NCBI GenBank assembly: GCA_937903095.1 | Contig: CALCZN010000304.1 | Coordinates: 1 to 31,081 of the forward strand | Source: Zeimonas sp937903095 | GTDB lineage: Bacteria; Pseudomonadota; Gammaproteobacteria; Burkholderiales; Burkholderiaceae_E | Direction: 5' to 3' | Length of the DNA: 31,081 nt | Part shown: piece by piece, positions 15,294 through 23,239 of the stretch | How positions within the stretch are numbered: the first letter of the stretch is position 1 | Layout: each line of letters begins with the position of its first letter | Translations under genes and position numbers: made by a program | Notes under the pieces: model-generated | What the model was told of the DNA's origin: nothing | Seen by the model: only the letters and a program-made list of their open reading frames with translations | Database searches by the model: none

Positions 15294-15613
15294 GACGGCG
15301 TTCGCCCGTCGCGCGAACGCGAACGGCGCTGCGCGCGATCGGCGTCGCGATGCGCGGGACTGCAATAGTCGAAGCCGTCGTCACGCACGGCGTCGGAAGC
15401 GGGAACGAACAGCCCGCAGTGCGCGCAGGGCACGATCGGCTCGCCTTCGAGCGCGCGGCCCGGCGCATCGGAAGTCGCGCTGCCCGGCGCCGCTGCCCCG
15501 GAGGCAGCGGCGGCATCGCCGGCGCGCGCGCGCCGGCGCTGGCTGATCGCGAACAGACGGATCACGAGCCAGGCCAGCGCGATCAGCACGACCCAGCTCA
15601 GCAGCTTGCCCAT
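15290..15613 (-). CDS. PP0621-family small membrane protein
   Basis: 107-residue protein with an N-terminal membrane helix (MGKLLSWVVLIALAWLVIRL), an Ala-rich linker and a C-terminal metal-binding-like motif: CAHC at about 63-66, then Cys and His in FDYCSPAHRD at about 81-90. This is the layout of the uncharacterised PP0621 family, which regularly precedes pilS in betaproteobacteria. It overlaps pilS by four bases. The start ATG sits at the edge of a 10-bp tandem duplication that also carries the ypjD stop. Function unknown. Confidence 0.85.
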   Translation of the reverse strand: MGKLLSWVVLIALAWLVIRLFAISQRRRARAGDAAAASGAAAPGSATSDAPGRALEGEPIVPCAHCGLFVPASDAVRDDGFDYCSPAHRDADRAQRRSRSRDGRTPS

Positions 15614-15632
15614 CAGTGCCGTTCAGTGCCGT
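15613..15632. repeat. 10-bp perfect tandem duplication at the ypjD stop
   Basis: TCAGTGCCGT occurs twice back to back (15613-15622 and 15623-15632). On the minus strand it copies the last bases of ypjD including the TGA, moving the next ATG ten bases away. Removing one copy would restore a TGATG stop-start overlap. Confidence 0.9.
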
Positions 15633-16426
15633 TTCAGGATGACTTCCAGGACGAAGCGGCTGCCGACGTAGGCGAGCAGCAGCAGCGCGAAACCGCCGAA
15701 AGTGAGCCGCAGCGCGGTGCGCCCGCGCCAGCCCCACAACCAGCGTCCGAGCAGCAGGATGCCGAACACCGCCCACGCGATCAACGTGAACACGTTCTTG
15801 TGATCGAAGCGCAACGGCTGGCCGAAGATCTCCTCGGAGAAGAGCACGCCGCTGAACGCGGTGAGCGTGAGCAGCGCGAAGCCCAGGCCGATGAAGCGGA
15901 ACAGGATGCGCTCGAGCACGAGCAGCGGCGGCAGGTCTTCGAGGAAGCGCGCGAGCGGCAGGCCGTTCGCTTCCTCGCCGCCGTGATGCAGCGCGCGTTC
16001 GGCCAGCGCCATCAGCGCCGCGTGCAGCGCCGCCAGCGACAGCACGCCGTAGGCCAGCGTGCCGATCAGCAGGTGCGGAAGGAAGAAGGGCCGCGTGGTC
16101 TGCGCACCGAGATCGATTCCCGGAAAGCCCAGCGGCAGCAGCACCGCGACCGCGGCCACGGGCAGCACGATCGTGCGCAGCGCCTCGACGCGGGCGGAAA
16201 GACTCTCGAACCACAGGACGGCCACCCCGATCCACAACGTGGCCGAGAGAATCGGCGCGAAACCGAAGTGCCAGCCGTTCTCGCCGAGGATCGTCTCGTA
16301 CAGGCCGATCGCGTGCGGGACGAGCCCGACGATCATCGCCGCGCCGCTGAACCGATGCGGCGCGCGCCAGGCAACGACGTAGGCGAGCGCGGCAAGCAGG
16401 TCGGCGATAACCGGTAAAATCGGCAC
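15623..16426 (-). CDS. ypjD: YpjD/CcsA-type membrane protein (cytochrome c assembly family)
   Basis: About 267-residue inner-membrane protein with eight predicted helices. The CcsA/ResC-like elements are a His-containing first half (GLVPHAIGLYE, HLLIGTLAYG), a Phe/Tyr-Ser-rich helix (LTAFSGVLFSEEIFGQPLRFDHKNVFTLIAW) and the final KNV-F segment, which in CcsA homologues precedes a conserved His. E. coli YpjD is a member and its divergent placement next to ffh is conserved, which supports the call. It may take part in membrane protein or cytochrome assembly; the exact role is not known. The start is either GTG at 16426 or the preceding TTG at 16429; no ATG is near. It heads the run ypjD-PP0621-pilS-pilR-ampD. 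Confidence 0.87.
   Translation of the reverse strand: MPILPVIADLLAALAYVVAWRAPHRFSGAAMIVGLVPHAIGLYETILGENGWHFGFAPILSATLWIGVAVLWFESLSARVEALRTIVLPVAAVAVLLPLGFPGIDLGAQTTRPFFLPHLLIGTLAYGVLSLAALHAALMALAERALHHGGEEANGLPLARFLEDLPPLLVLERILFRFIGLGFALLTLTAFSGVLFSEEIFGQPLRFDHKNVFTLIAWAVFGILLLGRWLWGWRGRTALRLTFGGFALLLLAYVGSRFVLEVILKRH
16415..16420 (+). promoter_or_regulatory. Candidate -10 element of ffh
   Basis: TAAAAT lies 28 bases before the ffh ATG in the short divergent gap with ypjD, overlapping the ypjD start region. No convincing -35 box is seen. Confidence 0.35.
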
Positions 16427-16448
16427 CAATTCAGTTTACTCCAAGGGC

Positions 16449-17804
16449 ATGCTCGAAAACCTCTCGCAACGGCTCGCGCGCGTCGTCAAGACGATGCGCG
16501 GCGAAGCGCGCCTGACCGAAGCCAATACGCAGGAGATGCTGCGCGAAATCCGCATCGCGCTGCTCGAAGCCGACGTGGCGCTGCCGGTCGTTCGCGACTT
16601 CGTCGCGCGCGTGCGCGAACGCGCGCTCGGACAGGAGGTGATCGGCAGCCTGTCGCCGGGGCAGGCGCTGGTCGGCGTCGTGCACCGCGAGCTGACGCAG
16701 CTGATGGGCGGCGACACGGCGCAGCTCGATCTCGCCAGCCAGCCGCCGGCGATCGTGCTGATGGCCGGCCTGCAGGGCGCGGGCAAGACCACCACCGTCG
16801 GCAAGCTCGCGAAGTGGCTGCGCGAGAACCGGAAGAAGAAGGTGCTCACGGTCTCGTGCGACGTCTATCGCCCGGCCGCCATCGAGCAGCTGCGCACCGT
16901 CACGAAGCAGGCCGGCGCGGAGTTCTTCGCTTCGTCGCCCGAGCAGAAGCCGGTGGAGATCGCCGCCGCCGCACGCCAGTGGGCGCGCACGCACTACTTC
17001 GACGTGCTGCTGGTGGACACCGCCGGGCGCCTGGCGATCGACGAGCAGATGATGCGCGAGATCGCCGAACTGCACGCGCTGCTCGATCCGGTGGAAACGC
17101 TGTTCGTCGTCGACGCGATGCAGGGCCAGGACGCGGTCAACACGGCCAAGGCCTTCAAGGAAGCGCTGCCGCTCACCGGCGTCGTGCTCACCAAGCTCGA
17201 CGGCGACGCGCGCGGCGGCGCCGCGCTGTCGGTGAAGGCGGTCACCGGCGCGCCGATCAAGTTCGTCGGCGTGGGCGAGAAGCTCGACGGCCTCGAGGGC
17301 TTTCACCCCGAGCGCATGGCCAACCGCATCCTCGGCATGGGCGACATCGTCTCGCTCGTCGAGGAAGCGCAGAAGAACGTCGACCAGAAGACGGCGAAGG
17401 CGCTGGCCGACAAGCTCAAGTCGGGCCACCGCTTCGACCTGAACGACTTCGCCTCGCAGCTCGGACAGATGAACCGCATGGGCGGCCTCGCCTCGATGCT
17501 CGACAAGCTGCCCGCGCAGTTCCAGCAGGCGGCGGCCGGCGCCGACATGTCGCAGGCCGAGAAGCAGATGCGGCGCATGCAGGCGATCATCCAGTCGATG
17601 ACGAAGGCCGAACGCACCAAGCCCGACCTGATCAAGGCCAGCCGCAAGCGGCGCATCGCCGCCGGCTCCGGCGTATCGGTGCAGGAAGTCAACCGGCTGC
17701 TGTCGCAGTTCGAGCAGATGCAGTCGATGATGAAGAAGATGCAGAAGGGCGGCCTCGCGAAGATGATGCGGGGCATGAAGGGGATGATGCCCGGCCTGCG
17801 GTAG
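16449..17804 (+). CDS. ffh: Signal recognition particle protein Ffh
   Basis: 451-residue SRP GTPase that binds 4.5S RNA and signal sequences and delivers ribosomes to FtsY at the membrane. The N domain begins MLENLSQRLARVVKTM. The G domain has GLQGAGKTT at 107-115, the DVYRPAA segment, DTAGR near 192-196 and TKLDGDARGG near 248-257. The methionine-rich M domain fills about 300-451 and ends with KKMQKGGLAKMMRGMKGMMPGLR-type sequence. Length is normal. It is divergent from ypjD and shows no close downstream partner; a 159-bp gap follows. Confidence 0.97.
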   Translation: MLENLSQRLARVVKTMRGEARLTEANTQEMLREIRIALLEADVALPVVRDFVARVRERALGQEVIGSLSPGQALVGVVHRELTQLMGGDTAQLDLASQPPAIVLMAGLQGAGKTTTVGKLAKWLRENRKKKVLTVSCDVYRPAAIEQLRTVTKQAGAEFFASSPEQKPVEIAAAARQWARTHYFDVLLVDTAGRLAIDEQMMREIAELHALLDPVETLFVVDAMQGQDAVNTAKAFKEALPLTGVVLTKLDGDARGGAALSVKAVTGAPIKFVGVGEKLDGLEGFHPERMANRILGMGDIVSLVEEAQKNVDQKTAKALADKLKSGHRFDLNDFASQLGQMNRMGGLASMLDKLPAQFQQAAAGADMSQAEKQMRRMQAIIQSMTKAERTKPDLIKASRKRRIAAGSGVSVQEVNRLLSQFEQMQSMMKKMQKGGLAKMMRGMKGMMPGLR

Positions 17805-17918
17805 CGCAGTCTCCGCTCGCGCCGCAGGTCGGCGCGACATGGCCTTGCATCGGCCTTCCTGTGACGTAGTTCCTCTCCGGGTTTCTGATGCCAGCGCGAT
17901 CCGGGCGGTCGCGCGGTT

Positions 17919-17934
17919 CCCGCCGCCAGGCGGG
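17919..17934. other. Short GC hairpin before the metalloprotease gene
   Basis: CCCGCC (17919-17924) and GGCGGG (17929-17934) form a 6-bp stem with a four-base loop 29 bases upstream of the protease ATG. No T run follows, so it is not a terminator; it may fold in the mRNA leader. The rest of the 159-bp gap after ffh shows nothing else clear. Confidence 0.4.
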
Positions 17935-17963
17935 CATGCAGTGGCATTCCAGGAGAGGGCTCG

Positions 17964-20192
17964 ATGGATTTCCGTTACTCCGTTTGCGCGGCGGCGCTCG
18001 TTGCCGCATTCGTTTCGCACGCCTGGGCGGCGGACGACCACGGCGCACAGAGCGCCGCGGAGCACCGCGCCGCGGCGGCGGCCGACGCGCAGGCCAGGCG
18101 ATCGAGCAACGAGGTGCTGCGGGCGCTGAAAGCGCTCGAACGAGCGCCGGCCGCGCAACGCGCGCAACGCGAGAGCGAACTGGCGAAGGCGGTCGAGCAG
18201 CGCCGGGCGGCGATGCTCGAACTGGTGCGCACCGATCCGCGCGGCGCATTGTCGATGGCGATGCCCGAGGCGCTGCGCGAACGGATGCCGAAAGCGGTGC
18301 GCGAGCGCATCGAGCAGCATGTCCAGCTCGAAGGCCGCATCGTCGGCATGTCGATCGACGACCATGAGCGCGGCATCGTGCGTCATCCGTTCTTCCTCGA
18401 GAGCGACGATCCGGCGGCGCCGGGGCGCGTCGGACTGCAATGGGCCGATCCGTCGCTGAGCGAGCGGGATACGCTCGCGCTGATCGACAGGCACGTTCGC
18501 GTCAAGGGCCTGCGGGTGAACGGCCAGCTCGTGGTCGGCGATCGCAACGAGGTGGAGCTGGCGGCGTCGAAGGGCAACAACGGCAAGGGCAACACGAAGG
18601 GCAAGACCGGTTCATCCATCGACTCCGGCTCGACCACGGGCAGCACCGGCGGCGAAACCGGCTCGGTCACCGCGCCGCTCGTCTCGGGCGACCAGCGCAC
18701 GCTGGTCATCATGGCGAACTTCTCCGACAAGGCGTCGGGCTGCACGACGTCGGGGCTGAAGACGGCGCTGTTCGGCACCGGCGCGTCGGTCGACCGGATC
18801 TTCCGGGAGTCCTCCGAGAATCAGGTGACGTTCTCCGGCGACGTCATCGGGCCGTTCACCATTCCGTACACGTCGAGCAGCACCTGCGACTTCAATGCAT
18901 GGGGAACGGCGGCCGACGCCGCGGCCCGCTCCGCGGGCATCGACCCGTCGCGCTACATGCGCATCTCGTACGCGATTCCGCGCAACAGCACCTGTGCATG
19001 GACCGGCATCGCCTACATCGGCGGCTCCGCGCCCACGCGCTCGTGGGTAGCGAGCTGCAGCGCCGGCGTATTCGCGCACGAGATCGGGCACAACCTGCGC
19101 TTCAAGCATGCGTCCACGCCGACTTCGGAATACGGCGACAACTCCGACCCGATGGGCACGGCGCCGTCGGTGCAGATGCACGCGGCCAACCGCGTGATGG
19201 CCGGCTGGGTCACCGACGCGTCGATCGTCGACAACCCCGGTTCGGGCAGCTACGCGATCGCGGCGCTCGAGGCGCCGGATACCGGCATGCCCCGTACGAT
19301 CCGCATCCGCAAGGCCGACACCGACGAGTACTACTACGTGAGCCTGCGCGCCGCCGCGGGACTGAGCGCGAGCCTGTCGGGCGGCTACCGCGACGTGGTG
19401 ACCGTGCATCGGGCCACCGGCGCGATGCCCTCGCCCACCGTTCTGCTCGCGCTGCTGGCGCCCGGCCAGAGCTTCAGCGATGCGACCAACGGCGTGCACG
19501 TTACCGCGCAGTCGATCTCGACCGGCACCGCGTCGGTGAACATCGAGACGACGGTGGCGCAATGCGCGCGCTCGACGCCCGGCGTGCAGACGAGTCCCGC
19601 GTCGCAAACCGGCGCGCCGGGTTCGACGCTGCGCTACTCGGTGTCGATCACCAACCGCAACAGCTCGAGCTGCGGCAACAGCAGCTTCTCGTTCGCGCAG
19701 ACTACGCCCGCCGGCTTCTCGGGCTCCTTCTCCAGCGCCTCGGTAACGCTCGCGCCCGGCGCGTCGGTGACGCTCGCGCCCGGCGCATCGGCGACGGTCG
19801 GCTGGTCGGTGGCGTCGAGTGCGCAGACGGGCGACGGAGTCTATGCATTGCAGGCGCGCGCCGCCGAACCGGGCGGCAGCGCCGGATCGGCGGCGGCGAG
19901 CTACGTCGTCTACGCCGATGCCTCCGCGCCCACCGTCAGCGTGACATGGCCGACGGACGGCGCGACGATCGCGAGCAAGCCCGTGTCGCTGTCGGCCTCG
20001 GCCTTCGACGACAACGGCATCGCGCGCGTCGATTTCCTCGTCAACGGCAAGTCGGTGGGCAGCGCGAGCACCGCGCCTTACCAGGTGCGCTGGAATCCCA
20101 ACAAGAGCAAGGGCGCGAACACGCTCACGGTGCGCGCGACCGACAAGGCCGGCAATGCCTCCGAAGCCTCGGTGCGCTTCACGGTGAGGTAA
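17964..20192 (+). CDS. Secreted M11 (gametolysin)-like zinc metalloprotease with Ig-like C-terminal domains
   Basis: 742-residue exported protein. A signal peptide ends near AWA-ADD (residue 23). A helical, charged pro-region runs to about 200, then a Gly/Ser/Thr/Lys low-complexity linker (201-238). The catalytic domain (about 240-535) has the zinc motif HEIGHNLRFKH at 372-382 (His372, Glu373, His376, His382) and EYGDNSDPMG at 389-398, which matches the gametolysin-type EYGD-x-SD-x-MG turn. The metzincin glycine in HExxHxxGxxH is Arg379 here, which is unusual. Two beta-sandwich regions follow: 540-650 (extracellular adhesive type) and 655-742 (bacterial Ig-like, with VDFLVNGKSVGS). A duplicated octapeptide lies at 593-608. 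The ribosome-binding site is AGGAGAGG. The target is unknown; export beyond the periplasm is likely but unproved. Confidence 0.84.
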   Translation: MDFRYSVCAAALVAAFVSHAWAADDHGAQSAAEHRAAAAADAQARRSSNEVLRALKALERAPAAQRAQRESELAKAVEQRRAAMLELVRTDPRGALSMAMPEALRERMPKAVRERIEQHVQLEGRIVGMSIDDHERGIVRHPFFLESDDPAAPGRVGLQWADPSLSERDTLALIDRHVRVKGLRVNGQLVVGDRNEVELAASKGNNGKGNTKGKTGSSIDSGSTTGSTGGETGSVTAPLVSGDQRTLVIMANFSDKASGCTTSGLKTALFGTGASVDRIFRESSENQVTFSGDVIGPFTIPYTSSSTCDFNAWGTAADAAARSAGIDPSRYMRISYAIPRNSTCAWTGIAYIGGSAPTRSWVASCSAGVFAHEIGHNLRFKHASTPTSEYGDNSDPMGTAPSVQMHAANRVMAGWVTDASIVDNPGSGSYAIAALEAPDTGMPRTIRIRKADTDEYYYVSLRAAAGLSASLSGGYRDVVTVHRATGAMPSPTVLLALLAPGQSFSDATNGVHVTAQSISTGTASVNIETTVAQCARSTPGVQTSPASQTGAPGSTLRYSVSITNRNSSSCGNSSFSFAQTTPAGFSGSFSSASVTLAPGASVTLAPGASATVGWSVASSAQTGDGVYALQARAAEPGGSAGSAAASYVVYADASAPTVSVTWPTDGATIASKPVSLSASAFDDNGIARVDFLVNGKSVGSASTAPYQVRWNPNKSKGANTLTVRATDKAGNASEASVRFTVR
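19740..19787 (+). repeat. 24-bp in-frame tandem duplication
   Basis: Two adjacent 24-base copies (19740-19763, 19764-19787) differ at two positions and encode SVTLAPGA twice within the first beta-sandwich domain of the protease. A single copy of this strand followed by a Val/Gly strand is the usual pattern. Confidence 0.85.
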
Positions 20193-20202
20193 GCGCCGGC
20201 GG

Positions 20203-20208
20203 TACACT
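20203..20208 (+). promoter_or_regulatory. Candidate -10 element, possible leaderless start
   Basis: TACACT lies seven bases before the ATG at 20216. A TTCACG (20178-20183) upstream is a four-of-six -35 match but with a 19-base spacer. If used, transcription would begin at or near the start codon. Confidence 0.35.
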
Positions 20209-20215
20209 CGCTTCG

Positions 20216-21706
20216 ATGGAAGCGAACCGTACCGCCCCTCCCCAGGCTGCGCAGCGCGTCGATCTCGATGCGCTGCGCAATTCGTTTTCGGGCCGACTGA
20301 TCACCGATCCGGGCGACCTCGAAGCCTTCACCGTCGACTGGCGCCGGCGCTATTTCGGACGCGCATTCGGCGCGGCGCAACCCGATTCGGTCGAGGGCGT
20401 CGCCGCGATCGTGCAATGGTGCGCACGGAATCGCGTCGTCGTCGTCCCGCAGGGCGGCAACACCGGACTGTCGGGAGGCGCGACGCCCGACGAATCGGGC
20501 CGATCGATCGTGCTGTCGCTGGCCAGGCTGGCGAAGGTGCGCGCGGTCGACACGATCAACAACTCGATCACCGTCGAAGCGGGCTGCACGCTGGCGCAGG
20601 TGCACGAGGCGGCACGCCGGGCCGGGCGGCTCTTTCCGCTGAGCCTGCCGTCGGAAGGCACGTGCACGATCGGCGGCAACCTCGCCACCAACGCGGGGGG
20701 CGCCGCGGTGCTTCGCTACGGCAACACGCGCGAACTGTGCCTGGGCGTCGAGGTCGTCACGGCCGAAGGGCGCATCTGGAACGGACTGCGCGGGCTGCGC
20801 AAGGACAACACCGGCTACGACCTGCGCGACCTGTTCATCGGTTCCGAGGGCACGCTGGGCGTGATCACCGCGGCGACGATGAAGCTCTACCCGCTGCCTG
20901 CCGCGCAGGTCACCGCGATGGCCGCGGTGCAGGATCCGCACGCCGCGCTGCGCCTGCTCGAACTCGCGCAGTCGATGCTCGGCTCGACGCTCACCGCCTT
21001 CGAGCTGATCTCGAACCTGTGCATCGAGCTGGTGATGCAGCACTTCCCCGACCACCGGCGCCCCTTCGCCGAGGCTGCGCCCTACTACGTGCTGCTCGAG
21101 ACGAGCGACAGCGAAAGCGAAGCGCACGCGAATGCGCAGTTCGAGGCGCTGATGGAGCGCGCGATCGAGTCCGACATCGTGCTCGATGCGGTGGTGGCCA
21201 CCTCGGGCGCGCAGAGCCGCGCGCTGTGGGAGCTGCGCGAGCTGATCTCCGAGGCACAGGCGCTCGCCGGCAAGAACGTCAAGCACGACGTCTCGGTGCC
21301 GATCTCGTCGATCGGCGACTTCGTCGAGCAGACGAACGAAGCGATGCAGCGAGCCTTCCCCGGCATCCGGATGGTCGTCTTCGGTCACCTGGGCGACGGC
21401 AACCTGCACTACAACGTCTCGCCGCCGGCGGAGCGCTCGGGCCGCGAACACGAAGAGGAGTTCCTCGCGCTGCAGCCTGAAATGAACCGGCTGGTGCACG
21501 ACGCGGTCGTCTCCTTCCACGGCTCGATCTCGGCCGAGCACGGCCTGGGGCAGCTGCGCCGCGATGAATCGGCGCGCTACAAGTCGGACGTGGAGATGGC
21601 GCTGATGCGCCAGGTGAAGCAGGCGCTCGATCCGCTGGGGATCATGAATCCGGGCAAGGTGCTGCCGCCGCAACCTCCGCAACCGGTGCCCGGCAGCGGC
21701 GGGTGA
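20216..21706 (+). CDS. FAD-binding oxidoreductase, GlcD/D-2-hydroxyacid dehydrogenase type
   Basis: 496-residue flavoenzyme. The PCMH-type FAD domain carries VVPQGGNTGLSGGATP at about 78-93 and the SEGTCTIGGNLATNAGG loop at about 146-162, followed by the LRKDNTGYDLRDLFIGSEGTLG block near 200-221. The C-terminal FAD-oxidase domain has the metal-site motif GHLGDGNLHYN near 390-400 and SAEHGLGQLRRDE near 440-452. This group oxidises D-2-hydroxy acids such as D-lactate, glycolate or D-2-hydroxyglutarate; the substrate cannot be chosen from sequence alone. It lies 23 bases after the protease gene and has a possible promoter of its own. It converges on the DUF882 gene with 13 bases between them and no visible terminator. 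Confidence 0.92.
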   Translation: MEANRTAPPQAAQRVDLDALRNSFSGRLITDPGDLEAFTVDWRRRYFGRAFGAAQPDSVEGVAAIVQWCARNRVVVVPQGGNTGLSGGATPDESGRSIVLSLARLAKVRAVDTINNSITVEAGCTLAQVHEAARRAGRLFPLSLPSEGTCTIGGNLATNAGGAAVLRYGNTRELCLGVEVVTAEGRIWNGLRGLRKDNTGYDLRDLFIGSEGTLGVITAATMKLYPLPAAQVTAMAAVQDPHAALRLLELAQSMLGSTLTAFELISNLCIELVMQHFPDHRRPFAEAAPYYVLLETSDSESEAHANAQFEALMERAIESDIVLDAVVATSGAQSRALWELRELISEAQALAGKNVKHDVSVPISSIGDFVEQTNEAMQRAFPGIRMVVFGHLGDGNLHYNVSPPAERSGREHEEEFLALQPEMNRLVHDAVVSFHGSISAEHGLGQLRRDESARYKSDVEMALMRQVKQALDPLGIMNPGKVLPPQPPQPVPGSGG

Positions 21707-21719
21707 CGCTCGGCGGCGT

Positions 21720-22283
21720 TCACCAGCGCCGCACGCGCCCGGTGTCCAGGTGCACGAAGTCCGGGCGGGCGTAGTAGCCGCCGCCGCCCGCCTGCATCGA
21801 CAACGCCGCGCGGTGCAGCGTGCTCAGCTCCACGCCGGGCATCCGGATGTCGATCGCGCGTCCCTGCAGATGCAGGCTCTTCGTGGCCACGCCGTTGCCG
21901 AGCGAAGCAAGCATCGCGTTCGTGCGCGGCGAGCGGTATCCGGAGATCACGTGGAACGGCCGCTTGCCGACGCCGAGCAGCGATCGCACCTGCACGAGCT
22001 GCTCGAGCAACGCGCGATCGATCTCGTGCACGTCGCCGCTGCGGTGATCGCGCAGCACGCGGTCGATCTCGGCGAGCGCATCGCCCAGGTAGCGCGGCCC
22101 CTCGCGATAGACGACGTCGAGCGACTCGCCGGTGTGCGTGTTGACGAAGGCCAGGCGCGCGATCTCCGCGGCGCGATCGGGCGAGCCGGACGCCGACGAC
22201 CAGGCCGGTTGCGATACGGCGGCGCCGAGCGCGAGCGCCAGCCCGTCTCGAACGAATTGCCTGCGCAGTCGTTCCTTCGTCAT
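21720..22283 (-). CDS. DUF882/YcbK-type peptidase M15-like protein
   Basis: 187-residue exported protein. The N-terminus RRQFVRDGLALALGAAVSQPAWS looks like a Tat-type signal. The M15-like metal site is complete: His138 in SLHLQGRAIDI, Asp145 and His178 in FVHLDTG. VISGYRSPRTNAML at about 112-125 is the usual active-site wall. The family (E. coli YcbK/MepK) cleaves peptidoglycan cross-links; MepK prefers the L,D-type cross-links made by L,D-transpeptidases. It overlaps the upstream L,D-transpeptidase gene by four bases, so a maker and a cleaver of the same link may be co-translated. Substrate specificity is inferred from the neighbour. Confidence 0.9.
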   Translation of the reverse strand: MTKERLRRQFVRDGLALALGAAVSQPAWSSASGSPDRAAEIARLAFVNTHTGESLDVVYREGPRYLGDALAEIDRVLRDHRSGDVHEIDRALLEQLVQVRSLLGVGKRPFHVISGYRSPRTNAMLASLGNGVATKSLHLQGRAIDIRMPGVELSTLHRAALSMQAGGGGYYARPDFVHLDTGRVRRW

Positions 22284-23239
22284 CGCTGCGATACCTCCCG
22301 CGCCTGCGCGCTTTCGTCGTTGCGGGCCGCGTCGTTCGACGCCGCGATGCCTGCCGCCGAGGCCACGCCGACGTCGATCGCCTGGCCCGCCCGCTGCTTC
22401 AGTGCCTTCTCCACCCGCGCCCAGTCGATCGCTGCCGGCTCGATCGCCTGCAGCCGCGCCATCTCGCGAACGATCTCGACCGGGTCCGGCTCCCGGCGCT
22501 CGATATCCGGGTTCGCTTCGAACCAGATCCGTCCGTCGGTCGCACGGGCGAGCAGCAGCGGACGGTACACGATCCGGCCGCGATCGCCGACGCGCGTGGC
22601 GTCGAACAGCGCCGCGATGTCGTCCGGATGCAGCCGCACGCAACCGTGCGAACGGAAACCATAGACGCTGGCCGGCGCGTTCGTTCCGTGCAGCCCGATG
22701 CCCGGCAGGCTCGTGCCGATCCAGTGGCGTCCGAGCGGATTGTCGGGGCCCGGCGGAACCTGCGTGAGCACCGGCTTGCCTTCGCGCAGCATCTCGGCCT
22801 GGATCGACGGCGGCACGATCCACGTCTTGTCGGTCTGCCGGCTGGTGACGGTGAAGTCTCCGACCGGCGTCGCCCAGCCGCGCTTGCCGACGGTGACCGG
22901 ATACGCCGCCACGACGCGTCCGTACTCGAAGCGGAACAGCATCCGCTGCGGAACGTTGATCAGGGTGCCGTCGTCGATCGGCGGCGGCACCACGTGCCGC
23001 GAAACGATCGCCACGCGCTGGCCCACCGCGAGCCCCTTGCGCGCGTCGAGTCCGTTGCGCTCGGCGATCTGCGACACCGAAACGCCGTACCGCGCCGCCA
23101 GCGTGCCCAGCCCCTCGCCGCGCGCGACGACGTGCTCGAGCGCCTGCTCGACGATCGCATCGCGCGCGACGAACGCGGCCGCATCGGCTATCGTCGCCAG
23201 CAGCGACGCCGCTGCGAAGACAACTGCTGCAAGCTTCAC
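22280..23239 (-). CDS. LysM and L,D-transpeptidase (YkuD) domain protein
   Basis: 319-residue exported enzyme. A signal peptide ends near ADA-AAF (about 20). A LysM peptidoglycan-binding motif lies at about 36-80 (VARGEGLGTLAARYGVSVSQIAERNGL). The YkuD catalytic domain is at about 93-230 with HGTNAP at 184-189 and SHGCVRL at 197-203; Cys200 is the nucleophile. Such enzymes make 3-3 cross-links or attach proteins to peptidoglycan. A C-terminal helical tail (about 240-319) is less conserved. It overlaps livF upstream and the YcbK-like gene downstream by four bases each, so it is the middle of a translationally coupled chain hooked to the transporter operon. Confidence 0.92.
   Translation of the reverse strand: MKLAAVVFAAASLLATIADAAAFVARDAIVEQALEHVVARGEGLGTLAARYGVSVSQIAERNGLDARKGLAVGQRVAIVSRHVVPPPIDDGTLINVPQRMLFRFEYGRVVAAYPVTVGKRGWATPVGDFTVTSRQTDKTWIVPPSIQAEMLREGKPVLTQVPPGPDNPLGRHWIGTSLPGIGLHGTNAPASVYGFRSHGCVRLHPDDIAALFDATRVGDRGRIVYRPLLLARATDGRIWFEANPDIERREPDPVEIVREMARLQAIEPAAIDWARVEKALKQRAGQAIDVGVASAAGIAASNDAARNDESAQAREVSQR

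Noticed and set aside
12112..15516. A 1,134-codon open frame that would join pilR to a long N-terminal extension
   Set aside because: The part above 13614 is the wrong frame of pilS; only the section from the ATG at 13614 has conserved domains. High GC leaves long empty frames open.
17805..17963. Terminator after ffh
   Set aside because: The only clear stem (17919-17934) has no T run and lies in the leader of the next gene.
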